Shown here: in pieces, positions 1 to 8,156 of the stretch
How positions within the stretch are numbered: the stretch's first letter is position 1
How the letters are laid out: the number at the start of each line of letters is the position of its first letter
Source of the DNA: Syntrophothermus sp. UBA1445
GTDB lineage: Bacteria > Bacillota > Syntrophomonadia > Syntrophomonadales > DTU052
NCBI GenBank assembly: GCA_002329495.1
Contig: DCTH01000253.1
Span: forward strand, 4,524 to 26,097
Reading direction: 5' to 3'
DNA length: 21,574 nt
The notes under the pieces: model-generated
What the model was told of the DNA's origin: nothing
What the model saw: only the letters and a program-made list of their open reading frames with translations
The model's database searches: none
Translations under genes and position numbers: made by a program

Positions 1-821
1 TCCAAAAGGTCCGGGCGGTACAATCTGAGTTCCTGCAGAAGAGTCTCGTAATCCGTAGCTGGATCCCTCTCTTCCAGCCCTGAGCAATCCAGCACGAATA
101 CCAGAACCCGGGTGCGCTCGATATGGCGCAAGAATTCGTAACCCAGTCCCGCCCCCTGATGAGCGCCGGAAATCAGCCCTGGAATATCAGCTACCACAAA
201 GGTTTCACCCGGAGCCACCTCAACCACCCCCAGATTAGGGACCAGGGTGGTAAAAGGATAATCCGCAATCTTGGGGCGGGCAGCCGATAGCTTGGTAATG
301 AGGGTCGATTTCCCGGCGTTCGGAAAGCCAACCAATCCCACGTCGGCCAGCAGTTTCAGTTCCAGGATCAGCCAGTGTTCAGCACCCGGTTCCCCTTTCT
401 CAGCAAATGCCGGTGCGCGGTGGGTAGAAGTTGCAAAGCGCGCATTGCCTCGGCCACCCCTTCCCCCTTTGGCACCGATAAAGGTCTGGCCGTGGCTAAC
501 CAGATCAGCCAGGACATCACCAGTTTCGGCATCCTTAATGACCGTTCCCACTGGAACCTTGATGACCAAATCCGGGGCTCCGGCGCCGTGCATGTTCTTT
601 CCCTGCCCGTGTTGGCCCCGTTCACCCTTGTAGTGTCGGCGGTAGCGAAAATCCATTAAGGTGCGCAGACCCTGTTCTGCCTGAAAGACAATATTGGCCC
701 CTCTCCCGCCATCACCTCCGGAAGGTCCTCCTTGGGGCACGTACTTTTCACGGCGGAAAGCGACCACGCCATTACCGCCGTCACCGCCCTTGACGTAGAT
801 TCGGGCCTGATCTACAAACAC
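1..821 (-). CDS. obg: GTPase Obg (partial, C-terminus beyond window)
   Basis: Obg is a ribosome-associated GTPase needed for late 50S assembly and, in Bacillus, for stress and sporulation signalling. The product begins [18 protein letters not shown], the glycine-rich N-terminal Obg fold. This is followed by the G domain, with the G1 loop GFPNAGKST encoded near 302-335 and the G3 region [12 protein letters not shown] downstream. The start is GTG at 821, with GAGGTG (827-832) five bases upstream; this matches the family N-terminus exactly. About 273 residues are visible; the NKxD part of the G domain and the variable C-terminal domain lie outside the window. The stop of the upstream spo0B-like gene is only four bases before this start, so the two are probably translationally coupled, as in the Bacillus spo0B-obg pair. 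The assignment is secure. Confidence 0.97.
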   Translation of the reverse strand, partial: MFVDQARIYVKGGDGGNGVVAFRREKYVPQGGPSGGDGGRGANIVFQAEQGLRTLMDFRYRRHYKGERGQHGQGKNMHGAGAPDLVIKVPVGTVIKDAETGDVLADLVSHGQTFIGAKGGRGGRGNARFATSTHRAPAFAEKGEPGAEHWLILELKLLADVGLVGFPNAGKSTLITKLSAARPKIADYPFTTLVPNLGVVEVAPGETFVVADIPGLISGAHQGAGLGYEFLRHIERTRVLVFVLDCSGLEERDPATDYETLLQELRLYRPDLL

Positions 822-825
822 GAAA

Positions 826-1281
826 TCACCTCGTTAATACTATCTCACGTCTGAACTGACCTGATTCACCCGGCCATGTAAGTCTGATAATCGTCTGCCC
901 TTGATCCTCCACCAAATCCAGCCAAACCTCAAATTCCTCCTCACCGTCTGGAGCTTTAACCTCCTCCAGAACCTGGTAGAGAGCGGTTAATCCCTGAGAC
1001 AGCACCAGATCAGCAGTATCCTTGATCATGAGTTTACCCATTCTCAAGCTTGCTCCCCGGTCCTGAGTCCACAACTGCAGTTCGTATAGCGGGATGGATA
1101 CTGCGGATGGCAGGGAATTGAACAAACGGCTTTCCTGGGCCAGTTCCCTGGCCGCGGAATCCAAGTACTCCATGGCCCTTTCCGGCATCTCCAGCTCCAT
1201 ATAACCTTTGATAACCTGCAGGTGATTTGCGTAATCGTGACGCCGGCGACTTAGCAATCGCACCACTTTTTCGGTATCCAT
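826..1281 (-). CDS. spo0B: Spo0B-like phosphotransferase / sensor kinase SpoOB-type
   Basis: The product is a 151-residue protein. Its N-terminal helix carries [20 protein letters not shown], the signature of the Spo0B dimerisation/histidine phosphotransfer helix; His15 is the expected phosphorylated residue. In Bacillus, Spo0B relays phosphate from Spo0F to Spo0A in the sporulation phosphorelay. In Clostridia, which usually lack Spo0F, the role of such proteins is less clear. It is shorter than Bacillus Spo0B, and the C-terminal half is a weak degenerate ATPase-like fold, judged only from its position. The start is the ATG at 1281 behind GGAGGG; an upstream in-frame TTG at 1302 lies inside the terminator hairpin and is less likely. 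It sits between rpmA and obg, the classic Firmicutes order. The family call rests on the phosphotransfer motif plus synteny. Confidence 0.85.
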   Translation of the reverse strand: MDTEKVVRLLSRRRHDYANHLQVIKGYMELEMPERAMEYLDSAARELAQESRLFNSLPSAVSIPLYELQLWTQDRGASLRMGKLMIKDTADLVLSQGLTALYQVLEEVKAPDGEEEFEVWLDLVEDQGQTIIRLTWPGESGQFRREIVLTR

Positions 1282-1291
1282 ACTGCCCTCC

Positions 1292-1324
1292 AGTAAAAAC
1301 AACCCCTGGGCTTTTGCCAGGGGT
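1292..1324 (-). terminator. Intrinsic terminator/attenuator between rpmA and spo0B-like gene
   Basis: On the minus strand, ACCCCTGG and CCAGGGGT pair as an 8-bp stem (1302-1309 with 1317-1324) around a 7-base loop. TTGTTTTTA follows directly. It lies after the rpmA stop and just ahead of the spo0B-like ribosome binding site. It probably lowers expression of spo0B-obg relative to the ribosomal protein genes by partial termination. Confidence 0.75.
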
Positions 1325-1390
1325 AAGTTGCTCTTGCATGTTTTCTACAAGTTCTTTCAAGTATCCTTTTATATTGTCGCCATTCTTTTC

Positions 1391-1684
1391 TTACATGGTC
1401 AGGTCAGCAACGGGGTAAACACTAACCTGTTTCTTATTCTTGCCTTTGCGTTCAAATTTGACTAAACCATCGATAGTGGCAAAAATGGTGTCATCGCCAC
1501 CCAGTCCAACATTGTTCCCCGGGTGAACCTTGGTACCTCTCTGCCTTACTATGATATTTCCAGCAGTAACCATCTGACCGTCAAACTTCTTGACTCCCAA
1601 GCGTTTGGATTCGCTGTCTCTACCGTTTCTGGAACTTCCAACACCCTTCTTGTGAGCAAAGAGCTGCAGATCTATATGAAACAT
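1391..1684 (-). CDS. rpmA: 50S ribosomal protein L27 with cleavable N-terminal leader
   Basis: The product is 97 residues, the usual L27 size. It starts [24 protein letters not shown] and carries the conserved basic [14 protein letters not shown] core. L27 sits at the peptidyl transferase centre of the 50S subunit. The extra N-terminal segment before AHKKG ends in LQLF, the Firmicutes motif cut by the protease Prp (between F and A) before assembly. The prp gene lies directly upstream. The start is ATG 1684 behind a full AGGAGGTG six bases away; the GTG at 1693 falls inside that ribosome binding site and is rejected. The stop of prp is two bases before this ATG, which implies tight coupling. 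Confidence 0.98.
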   Translation of the reverse strand: MFHIDLQLFAHKKGVGSSRNGRDSESKRLGVKKFDGQMVTAGNIIVRQRGTKVHPGNNVGLGGDDTIFATIDGLVKFERKGKNKKQVSVYPVADLTM

Positions 1685-1686
1685 AC

Positions 1687-2019
1687 TTAACACCTCCTGA
1701 TTCTAATTCTGATAAAATCCTGATATTGAGACTCAATTTCCTTTAATCCTATTTCCATGGTACCCAATATGGTCTGCGCTTTCAGCGCATCGTCATCGCT
1801 TAATTCCGGCTCCAGTGTGCAGGTTAACAGTCCGCCTTCCCTCTCGTAAACCGGTTTCTTTTCCAGGTATTGCAGCAACCCCAACAGGGCCGTCTGGGTT
1901 ATCGCGGATATGCCTGCACAAATTATGTCCTGCCCGTGGTCGGCATAACCAGTGTGGCCCTCCACCCGGAACGACTTTACCACGTTATTGCGGTCCTTGC
2001 ACAACTCAACCCTGACCAT
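1687..2019 (-). CDS. prp: Ribosomal-processing cysteine protease Prp
   Basis: The product is 110 residues and carries [18 protein letters not shown], the hallmark of the Prp (YsxB/DUF464) family. The catalytic dyad is His22 and Cys34. Prp removes the N-terminal leader of ribosomal protein L27 in Firmicutes, Fusobacteria and relatives, and that leader is present in the adjacent rpmA product. The gene lies between rplU and rpmA, its normal place. ATG 2019 begins two bases after the rplU stop. Its last codons contain the rpmA ribosome binding site and the reading frames nearly abut, so the protease and its substrate are expected to be made together. The assignment is firm from motif and synteny. 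Confidence 0.96.
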   Translation of the reverse strand: MVRVELCKDRNNVVKSFRVEGHTGYADHGQDIICAGISAITQTALLGLLQYLEKKPVYEREGGLLTCTLEPELSDDDALKAQTILGTMEIGLKEIESQYQDFIRIRIRRC

Positions 2020-2021
2020 GA

Positions 2022-2333
2022 TCAGAACATTATTTTCTCGATACGAACACTGGTAAATGGCTGCCGGTGACCTTGCTTCTTACGGTAATTTTTCTTGGGC
2101 TTGTACTTGAAAACTATGATCTTTTTCGCTTTACCCTGTCCCAAGACCTTGCCCTGAACCTTGGCTCCCTCAACATAAGGGGTCCCAACCTTCAGTTCAT
2201 CTTCGGTCTTAAGCGCCAGAACCTGATCAAATTCAACGGTTTCACCAATATCTGCGGCCAGTTTCTCCAGCTTCAGGACTTCTCCCTCCTGAACCCGGTA
2301 CTGTTTGCCGCCGGTCTTAATAACAGCGTACAA
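2022..2333 (-). CDS. rplU: 50S ribosomal protein L21
   Basis: The product is 103 residues, the standard L21 length. It begins [17 protein letters not shown] and ends with the basic [22 protein letters not shown] segment that contacts 23S rRNA. The start is TTG at 2333 behind GGAGGTG; an in-frame GTG at 2348 overlaps that ribosome binding site and would add a non-conserved tail. It is the first gene of the rplU-prp-rpmA-spo0B-obg cluster and follows a structured leader and a clear promoter. Confidence 0.98.
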   Translation of the reverse strand: MYAVIKTGGKQYRVQEGEVLKLEKLAADIGETVEFDQVLALKTEDELKVGTPYVEGAKVQGKVLGQGKAKKIIVFKYKPKKNYRKKQGHRQPFTSVRIEKIMF

Positions 2334-2363
2334 TAAACACACCTCCACATTTTAGAGACTCGC

Positions 2364-2427
2364 TGGTCCCAGGTGGGCTAACCGCCGCTTCCATACCCGG
2401 ACCATGCGGTTGCAAAAATGTGCAACC
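2364..2427 (-). promoter_or_regulatory. Structured 5' leader of rplU (L21-leader candidate)
   Basis: Between the predicted transcript start (about 2430) and the rplU ribosome binding site the minus strand forms two helices. GGTTGCA/TGCAACC (2421-2427 with 2408-2414) has a 6-base loop. TGGTCC/GGACCA (2399-2404 with 2364-2369) encloses a purine-rich segment. Firmicutes commonly carry an L21 leader RNA here, thought to bind L21 for autoregulation. I could not verify the Rfam consensus, so the family name is inferred from position and structure. Confidence 0.55.
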
Positions 2428-2436
2428 GACAACAAA

Positions 2437-2466
2437 AGGTTACCACGCCTCGCCCCCGCAAGTCAA
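2437..2466 (-). promoter_or_regulatory. Sigma-A-type promoter of the rplU operon
   Basis: On the minus strand, TTGACT (rc 2461-2466) and TAACCT (rc 2437-2442) are separated by 18 bases. TGG directly precedes the -10, giving an extended -10. This places the transcript start near 2430, just before the first leader hairpin. Confidence 0.7.
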
Positions 2467-2488
2467 GCCGCCAGCCGGTTTTGAGGGG

Positions 2489-2532
2489 GACGGTCCTTTT
2501 GTCACCCTTTGAAGGGTGACAAAAGGACCGTC
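2489..2532. repeat. Perfect 21-bp-arm palindrome, GGGGAC REP-like element
   Basis: Arms 2489-2509 and 2512-2532 are exact reverse complements with a two-base centre. The left flank reads GGGGGACGGTCCTTTTGTC. It lies between the end of cobS and the rplU promoter. There is no U-tract, so it is not a standard terminator, although such a long hairpin could still block read-through or protect mRNA 3' ends. The GGGGAC head and the intergenic location resemble REP elements moved by Y1 transposases. Confidence 0.75.
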
Positions 2533-2561
2533 TACGTGTCACCAAAACGTTCCCTTGTTTG

Positions 2562-3290
2562 CTATAAGGCCGCGACGGCTAAAAGCAGGAAGGATATCTC
2601 GGTTATTTCATTAATAAAGCCATAGGTATCCCCGGTCATTCCCCCCAGTCGTTTCGCCAGCCACCAGGAAACCACGGCCCCCATCAGCCAGGCACCTGCG
2701 GCAAGCACCGCTCCTTCTATACCCAGCAGCAGAACCGCTGGAACCAGGGCGACCATGATCGCAAGTGTTATTTGACCAACCGTGACCTGACCAGCGAAAG
2801 GAGAACCGGTTCCTTCTCCCTGACGCGCGTAAGGGTATCTCATCGCCAGGACCATAGATGTTCTCGCTACCACCGGGGTTAACAGCAACACCGGGTAGGT
2901 GCCAGACAGCGAACTGATCGCAGCAGCCTTAATCCCCAACACCATCACACAGGCCATGACACCCATTGATCCCACCCGGCTGTCCTTCATGATCATCAGG
3001 GCCATCTCCCGGGAATGGCCACTGAATACCCCATCAGCCGTATCCATCAGCCCGTCCAGATGCAGCCCACCGGTCAGAAACAGGACTGCGGCTATTGCCA
3101 GCCAGGCAGGCAACGGTGGCGGCAGAATCAGAGATGACAGGTAGTAAATAACCGCCATCAGGCCACCCACCAGCAGGCCCACCAGTGGGAATAACGACGC
3201 CGACGCGGGCATCTCTCCCGGGCGGATCTCTCCACTGATCCTCACCGGAATTCGGGTTAATAGCTGTAAGGCCAACAGAAGTCCGCGCAA
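2562..3290 (-). CDS. cobS: Adenosylcobinamide-GDP ribazoletransferase (cobalamin synthase)
   Basis: CobS is an integral membrane enzyme. It joins adenosylcobinamide-GDP with alpha-ribazole (phosphate) to finish the lower loop of adenosylcobalamin. The 242-residue product is rich in hydrophobic helices and shows the family motifs TGGLHLDGLMDTADG (about residues 73-87), MKDSRVGSMG (about 101-110) and GGMTGDTYGFINEITE near the C-terminus. These acidic loops bind the metal and substrate. The start is TTG at 3290 behind GGAGGTAAC. It is the last gene of the cobT-btuFCD-cobU-cobS operon, 72 bases after cobU with no terminator between. Length and motifs are normal. Confidence 0.96.
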   Translation of the reverse strand: MRGLLLALQLLTRIPVRISGEIRPGEMPASASLFPLVGLLVGGLMAVIYYLSSLILPPPLPAWLAIAAVLFLTGGLHLDGLMDTADGVFSGHSREMALMIMKDSRVGSMGVMACVMVLGIKAAAISSLSGTYPVLLLTPVVARTSMVLAMRYPYARQGEGTGSPFAGQVTVGQITLAIMVALVPAVLLLGIEGAVLAAGAWLMGAVVSWWLAKRLGGMTGDTYGFINEITEISFLLLAVAAL

Positions 3291-3362
3291 TGTTACCTCC
3301 GTTTAATTAAACCTGATAAGTCTCTTGGACTTCGCGATCAAAGCTCAGGCCCCCGGTGAGGG

Positions 3363-3962
3363 TTAATCCGTACCTTCGGATGTGGGGGGCCAACCGTAGG
3401 CGGAAGACATTTTTTTAATATCCATAGCCAGTCCGGAACAGACCAGATACACCTCGGCAGCATACTGGCCCATGATCTGGTTACTCCAGCCAACCAGATC
3501 GCGGTAGACCCTGGAGAGGTGATTTTCGGGAACAATCCCCAGACCAACCTCGTTGGTCACCATAATCACCGGGCAGGGGGCCTTACTGGCCGCCACAGCC
3601 AGTTCCTCAACCACCGGCAGGATCCTGTCGTAGTAAGCCTGATCTTCCAGGCCTTCCCGGTAATCCCGGAGCAGTAGGTTGCTGAGCCACATGGTCAGAC
3701 AGTCGATCAGGATCACCCTGGTACTCGGGGCCGGGTTTCTTATCAGACCGGTCGGGGCAAACTCCTCTTCGGCGGTTATCCAGTGAAGAGGACGCCGCTG
3801 CTGATGCTGATATACCCGCTGTTTCATCTCCTCATCACGGGGTATACAGGTGGCGATATACAAAACCGGATGGTCCTCTCCCAGGTCGGCGGCGATCTTC
3901 TCGGCCCACCGGCTCTTGCCGCTGCGAGCCCCTCCGGTAACCAGTATTAATCTTTCTGCCAT
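3363..3962 (-). CDS. cobU: Adenosylcobinamide kinase / adenosylcobinamide-phosphate guanylyltransferase
   Basis: This bifunctional enzyme phosphorylates adenosylcobinamide and transfers GMP to it, making the substrate of CobS. The 199-residue product has the P-loop GGARSGKS (residues 10-17), then ATCIPRDEEMKQRVYQHQQRRP, containing the guanylylated-histidine region (HQQRRP), and the C-terminal VTNEVGLGIVPEN and SNQIMGQYAAEVYLVCSG blocks typical of CobU. ATG 3962 has GGAGGG six bases upstream. It starts 18 bases after the btuD stop, so it is in the same transcript. The assignment is clear. Confidence 0.96.
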   Translation of the reverse strand: MAERLILVTGGARSGKSRWAEKIAADLGEDHPVLYIATCIPRDEEMKQRVYQHQQRRPLHWITAEEEFAPTGLIRNPAPSTRVILIDCLTMWLSNLLLRDYREGLEDQAYYDRILPVVEELAVAASKAPCPVIMVTNEVGLGIVPENHLSRVYRDLVGWSNQIMGQYAAEVYLVCSGLAMDIKKMSSAYGWPPTSEGTD

Positions 3963-3980
3963 CTGATTCCCTCCATTTGC

Positions 3981-4781
3981 CTAGCGTCCGGATTCAGGGG
4001 ACAGCCGGGAGAGCAGCACCACCTGGGGACACCCGTAAACCGGGTGACGCTCGATCATAATAGATTGACCGTAAACTGCTCTGATGTTATCCAGGTTAAC
4101 AACCTCCTCCACCGTACCCCAGGCAAAAACCCGGTTCTGATGTATAAGCATAAGCCGGTCACAGTACAGGGCCGCCAGGTTGAGGTCGTGAATGGCCATT
4201 ATTATGGCTATTCCTTTCTGCCGGTTAAGCTCCTTGATAAGATCCAGTATTTCTATCTGGTGATTAATATCCAGGGAGGAGGTGGGCTCATCCAACAGGA
4301 GCAGGTCCGGTTCCTGGGCCAGGGCCCGCGCAATCAGCACCCGCTGCCGCTCCCCACCGCTGAGTGTATTGACTAAACGATCGGCCAGGTGCAAGATCCC
4401 GGTAACCTCCATTGCCCACTGCACCTGTTCCCGGTCATGGGGAGATGGTGATCCCATCCTTGGGACATAGGGGTGTCGACCCATCATCACCACCTCATGG
4501 GCCTTGAAAGCAAAATCAATCCTGACCTCCTGGCTCACCATCGCCACCCGCCGGGCCCTGGCAGCAGAATTCAGCTTATGAATACTCATTTCTTCCAAAC
4601 AAACCTGACCCGTCTGCGGTTTCAGCAGGCCACACAGGGTCTTGAGGAGGGTGGTCTTGCCCGATGCATTGGGGCCGATAATTCCGATATGATCTCCCTG
4701 CTCTATCTCGAAGTTCAAGTCTGCCAGGACCCGGGACTGGTATCCGCAGGCCAGATCCCTGACAGTCAGAAAACTGGGCAT
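3981..4781 (-). CDS. btuD: Corrinoid ABC transporter ATP-binding protein (BtuD type)
   Basis: This is the ATPase of a FecCD-type importer. In the product from ATG 4781 (266 residues) the Walker A GPNASGKTT, Q-loop VSQE, signature LSGGERQR, Walker B LLLLDEPT and switch AIHD all follow in order, so the ATPase looks active. Its place between btuC and cobU and under a B12 riboswitch indicates cobalamin or cobinamide rather than iron-siderophore as substrate; that is inference from context. The start is uncertain: ATG 4781 has AGGTGG about 11 bases upstream, while in-frame GTGs at 4796 and 4793 lie only a few bases after the btuC stop. Confidence 0.9.
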   Translation of the reverse strand: MPSFLTVRDLACGYQSRVLADLNFEIEQGDHIGIIGPNASGKTTLLKTLCGLLKPQTGQVCLEEMSIHKLNSAARARRVAMVSQEVRIDFAFKAHEVVMMGRHPYVPRMGSPSPHDREQVQWAMEVTGILHLADRLVNTLSGGERQRVLIARALAQEPDLLLLDEPTSSLDINHQIEILDLIKELNRQKGIAIIMAIHDLNLAALYCDRLMLIHQNRVFAWGTVEEVVNLDNIRAVYGQSIMIERHPVYGCPQVVLLSRLSPESGR

Positions 4782-4800
4782 TACACTAAACACCACCTAT

Positions 4801-5844
4801 CTAAAATAAGGGCCCCCGGTAGCGTCTCAACAGGAATATAAAAAACGGGGCTCCGAACAGGGCCGTAACCACCCCGAGCGGCAGTTCCACCGGAGCCAGG
4901 ATCGTCCTGGCCAGAATATCAGCACCGAGCAGCAGTATGGCTCCTGCCAGAATGGAAACCGGCACCAGGATACGGTGGTCAGGGCCCACCAGAATCCTGG
5001 CCACATGAGGCACAATAAGGCCAACAAACCCGATCATACCACTCGCTGCCACTGCCGCCCCGGTCAAAATGGAGGCTACTATCAAGAGAATGGCCTTAAC
5101 CCTCTCCACCTCCACTCCCAGGTTGTGGGCTGAATCCTCTCCCAAAAGCATCAGGTTAAGATCGCGCGCATAATAGATGGCCACGCAGGTACCAACCAGG
5201 AGATAAGGGAGGGTAAACAACACATAACCCCAGGTCCGCCCGGAAAGCCCTCCCATCAGCCAGAATACAATGGTATGCATCTGATCCTGGCTAAAATATA
5301 TCAATAATGAAATCATTGCGGACAGAAAAGAGCTTAGGGCGACTCCTGCCAGAAGGAGATTGGGAATAGGTACTGTTCCTCCGGTTCGGGCCAGGTTGTA
5401 TACCAGGATTACTGTTAAAAAGGCCCCCAGCGCAGCTAACAGAGGTACGGCTCCCAGCCCGCTCCAATCAAGACTCAAACCCAGCGAAATGGCCAGGGTG
5501 GCCCCCAGACCAGCCCCGGCCGATGCTCCGATTATGTGAGGATCAGCCATCGGGTTTTTGAAAAGGCCCTGGAATATCGCTCCCGCCAGGGCCAGGGCTG
5601 AACCGACCACCAGGGCCAGAATCACCCGGGGCAACCGGAACAACGTGATTATGGTCTCATAACTCTCCGGCCAGTTTGGTACTATCTGGCCGCCAACCCC
5701 GGGAAGCTGAAAAAGCAGGATCTTCATTACCTGGAGAGGTGATATGTATATGCTCCCGATGGCCACCGCCAGTATTATCATGATTAATAGGACTGCCAGC
5801 AGCAGCCACACCGCCTGGCGTTTACAATACTCGATCTTAATCAC
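4801..5844 (-). CDS. btuC: Corrinoid ABC transporter permease (BtuC type)
   Basis: A 347-residue FecCD-family permease with about ten hydrophobic helices. It carries the family blocks RLPRVILALVVGSALALAGA, GLFKNPMADPHIIGASAGAGLG and GMIGFVGLIVPHVAR; the latter two include the segments that meet the ATPase and line the pore. It moves the corrinoid delivered by BtuF into the cytoplasm. The GTG start at 5844 overlaps the last eight bases of btuF, and no strong ribosome binding site is visible, so translation is probably coupled to btuF. The family also carries siderophores; the B12 role follows from the operon. Confidence 0.93.
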   Translation of the reverse strand: MIKIEYCKRQAVWLLLAVLLIMIILAVAIGSIYISPLQVMKILLFQLPGVGGQIVPNWPESYETIITLFRLPRVILALVVGSALALAGAIFQGLFKNPMADPHIIGASAGAGLGATLAISLGLSLDWSGLGAVPLLAALGAFLTVILVYNLARTGGTVPIPNLLLAGVALSSFLSAMISLLIYFSQDQMHTIVFWLMGGLSGRTWGYVLFTLPYLLVGTCVAIYYARDLNLMLLGEDSAHNLGVEVERVKAILLIVASILTGAAVAASGMIGFVGLIVPHVARILVGPDHRILVPVSILAGAILLLGADILARTILAPVELPLGVVTALFGAPFFIFLLRRYRGPLF

Positions 5845-6781
5845 CCCGTACTTCGACTTCCGGATGGATTATCGACAGCAGTTCATCCATGGCCTGGATT
5901 ATCCGGGGACCGGCCCGGTTATAAATATCAGGATCAACCTCTGTTACCTGCCCGTTTTGGATAGCCTTGATGCTCTGCCAACCATTCCCGCGAGTCATAG
6001 GATTGGCAGCCGGGACTCCATGGCTCTCCTGGTACACGATTATATCCGGGTTGCGCAGAATGATGATTTCGTCACTCAACTCCGGGTATTGGGTGGCGGC
6101 GTCCCCGGCCAGATTAACCCCACCACACGCCGTGATCAGGTCGTCGATCAGGGTACCCGGGCCAACGGTCATCAATGGCTCATGCCACACTTCATAATAG
6201 ACCAAGGGACGATAGGAATCCCCAGTAACCATATTCCTCACCTGCTCAATCTTTTTCCTTATATCATCAGCCAGCTGTTGGGCCTCCCTTTGCTTTCCAG
6301 TCGCCTGACCGATCATCTTCACCGCAGTGCTGATATCCTCTAACCGTTCGGGCTCCACGGCCAGTACCGTAATCCCAGCCTTCTCCAACGCTGGTATCTG
6401 CAGGCGGTGAATGCTTTCCACTACCACCAGGTCGGGATCAAGAGCCGCTATCATCTCCAGGTTGGGATCGCTGAACCCGCCGATTTTCTTGCACTGCTGA
6501 GCTGCAGCCGGGTAATTGCAATAGGTTGTAACCCCTGCTATACGCGAGTCCAGGCCTATCGCATAGAGTATCTCGGTATTGCTCGGTGACAATGAAATGA
6601 TGCGCTGGGGCTCTTTCTCGATAGTTACCTGCCGCCCCAGGTCATCCCGAAGTACCACTGGAAACCCGGAGGAAATATTCTTGACCGGTGGGGGCTGAGA
6701 TTGCTCTGCACCGCAGCCGCTCATCATTATTAGGCCGATGACTAAGGCTACCCCCCCGATTATTCGTGATATTCTAAACAC
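5837..6781 (-). CDS. btuF: Corrinoid ABC transporter substrate-binding lipoprotein (BtuF type)
   Basis: The 314-residue product starts with a basic stretch, a hydrophobic core and a lipobox MSGC (Cys23), so it is exported and lipid-anchored. The mature part is a helical-backbone (type III) binding protein, with RIISLSPSNTEILYAIGL and AALDPDLVVVESI typical of BtuF/FhuD-like proteins. It captures corrinoids and delivers them to BtuC. The GTG at 6781 overlaps the cobT stop, and GGAGGAG lies seven bases upstream inside the cobT 3' end. The Met at lipobox position -3 is slightly atypical. Substrate specificity is inferred from the operon. Confidence 0.92.
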   Translation of the reverse strand: MFRISRIIGGVALVIGLIMMSGCGAEQSQPPPVKNISSGFPVVLRDDLGRQVTIEKEPQRIISLSPSNTEILYAIGLDSRIAGVTTYCNYPAAAQQCKKIGGFSDPNLEMIAALDPDLVVVESIHRLQIPALEKAGITVLAVEPERLEDISTAVKMIGQATGKQREAQQLADDIRKKIEQVRNMVTGDSYRPLVYYEVWHEPLMTVGPGTLIDDLITACGGVNLAGDAATQYPELSDEIIILRNPDIIVYQESHGVPAANPMTRGNGWQSIKAIQNGQVTEVDPDIYNRAGPRIIQAMDELLSIIHPEVEVRGD

Positions 6782-7832
6782 CCAGCATCTCCTCCAAACT
6801 TAGAACCTCATCCAGGGTTGCCATCTCCTTTAGGATCCGGATGCTGGCGTCTATCAGGTTAAACGCCAGGGCGGCACCGGTACCCTCTCCCAGGCGCATA
6901 TGCATATGCAGCATGGGCTTGACCCCCAGCATGCCCAGCATAATCTCGTGTCCGGTTTCCTCGGACAGGTGTGAAGCCAGGATATAATCCGTCACCGATG
7001 GTTCAAACCTGCTGGCCACCAGCGCCGCAGCAGTCGAGATAAAACCGTCGATTACCACCGGAACCCGCCGGGAGGCCGCACCCAGAATACACCCGGTCAA
7101 ACCCGCAATCTCCAAGCCTCCCACCTTGGCCAGAACCTCCAGGGGGTTACGCGGATCAGGCCGGTGCTTCTCCACCACCTGGCGTATTAATTCTCTTTTG
7201 AATTGCAGCCGTTCATCATCACATCCCGTGCCACGCCCCACCACCAGTTCCGGGGGAAAGCCGCTGAATACGGCTAGAATTGCGGAACTGGAAGTGGTGT
7301 TGCCGATTCCCATTTCCCCGGTCCCGATCAGATTTGCCCCCTGATCTATTGCCGACCAGGCTACATCCCGGCCAGCAATCACAGCCCGTGTTGCTTCTTC
7401 CTCCGACATGGCCGGACCCAGGAGCATATTGTCAGTCCCCTGCTTGATCTTGCGGTCCAGCAGTCCCGGGTGTTCCATTTTTCCAGCAACCCCCATATCA
7501 ACTACCAGAGTTCGGGCCCCCGCCTGCCGGGCCAAAACACTCACGGCCGCGTTATCGCCCAGAATGGTCCGGACCATGAGACGGGTTAAATGCTGGGGGT
7601 AGTTGCTCACACCTTCAGTAACGATACCGTGGTCTCCCGCCATAATGATGATAACCTTGTGGTCAACTGACGGGACCATGTCTCCGGTAATCCCGGCAAG
7701 CCTGACTGCAATTTCCTCCAGCGCTCCCAGACTACCCGGGGGCTTGGCCAAGCCATCGAGGCGCTTCCTCGTTCTGGCCACAGCCTTTTGATCCAAAGGG
7801 GGTATTGTAATCAACATTTCATTTCTAACCAT
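6774..7832 (-). CDS. cobT: Nicotinate-nucleotide--dimethylbenzimidazole phosphoribosyltransferase
   Basis: CobT activates the lower-ligand base by exchanging it with nicotinate on nicotinate mononucleotide, giving alpha-ribazole 5'-phosphate for CobS. The 352-residue product has the expected length, the N-terminal RLDGLAKPPGSLGALE, the substrate loops MAGDHGIVTEGVSNYP and GTGEMGIGNTTSSSA, and RLGEGTGAALAF with Glu316 at the position of the catalytic glutamate. ATG 7832 follows GAGGAGG. It is the first gene of the operon and lies directly after the riboswitch terminator. It overlaps the btuF start by eight bases. Confidence 0.97.
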   Translation of the reverse strand: MVRNEMLITIPPLDQKAVARTRKRLDGLAKPPGSLGALEEIAVRLAGITGDMVPSVDHKVIIIMAGDHGIVTEGVSNYPQHLTRLMVRTILGDNAAVSVLARQAGARTLVVDMGVAGKMEHPGLLDRKIKQGTDNMLLGPAMSEEEATRAVIAGRDVAWSAIDQGANLIGTGEMGIGNTTSSSAILAVFSGFPPELVVGRGTGCDDERLQFKRELIRQVVEKHRPDPRNPLEVLAKVGGLEIAGLTGCILGAASRRVPVVIDGFISTAAALVASRFEPSVTDYILASHLSEETGHEIMLGMLGVKPMLHMHMRLGEGTGAALAFNLIDASIRILKEMATLDEVLSLEEMLGV

Positions 7833-7871
7833 GTGTCCTCCTCATTGCCCGATCTCCAATCATGCCCCCAT

Positions 7872-7909
7872 AAAAAAAGTCCCCGGCCAATTGATAAATG
7901 GACGAGAAC
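7872..7909 (-). terminator. Riboswitch expression-platform terminator
   Basis: In the cob leader RNA, GUUCUCG (rc 7903-7909) pairs with CGGGGAC (rc 7879-7885), including two G-U pairs. The helix continues through CCA/UGG after one mismatch, and seven U residues follow (rc 7872-7878). It lies between the B12 box and the cobT ribosome binding site, so cobalamin probably controls premature termination. The competing antiterminator was not worked out. Confidence 0.65.
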
Positions 7910-7969
7910 GCGTACGTACATAAAGCACATGCTGTCCCCCCTTTCCTCGAAGGCAGGCCTTGTCAAATG

Positions 7970-8156
7970 AACAGGCAGGTCTCCTGGCTTCGGATCATAG
8001 CTTTCCTACACCTTCCCGGAATGTCCAGTGGTTTTAGCCTAAAACTGACTAAACGTAGGTTCGCTCCCCGTTACAGTGGCGGGACCGCGCCGGCTTGCTG
8101 AGCTGTATTATTAATGCTCCCGGCTTCCCTATTATCCCCTCAATGGGGCACCTGTT
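7970..8156 (-). promoter_or_regulatory. Cobalamin (adenosylcobalamin-type) riboswitch
   Basis: The minus strand carries the diagnostic elements in order. GGTGCCCCATTGAGGGGAT comes at the 5' end, then GGGAAGCCGGGAG, then the strongly conserved CGGTCCCGCCACTGTAAC core. The B12 box GCCAGGAGACCTGCC (about 7974-7988) is at the 3' end. It precedes cobT and the whole salvage/transport operon, with a terminator downstream, so high cobalamin should switch the operon off. A plausible -10 TAGAAT (rc 8183-8188) lies upstream, with only a poor -35. Boundaries are approximate. Confidence 0.95.
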
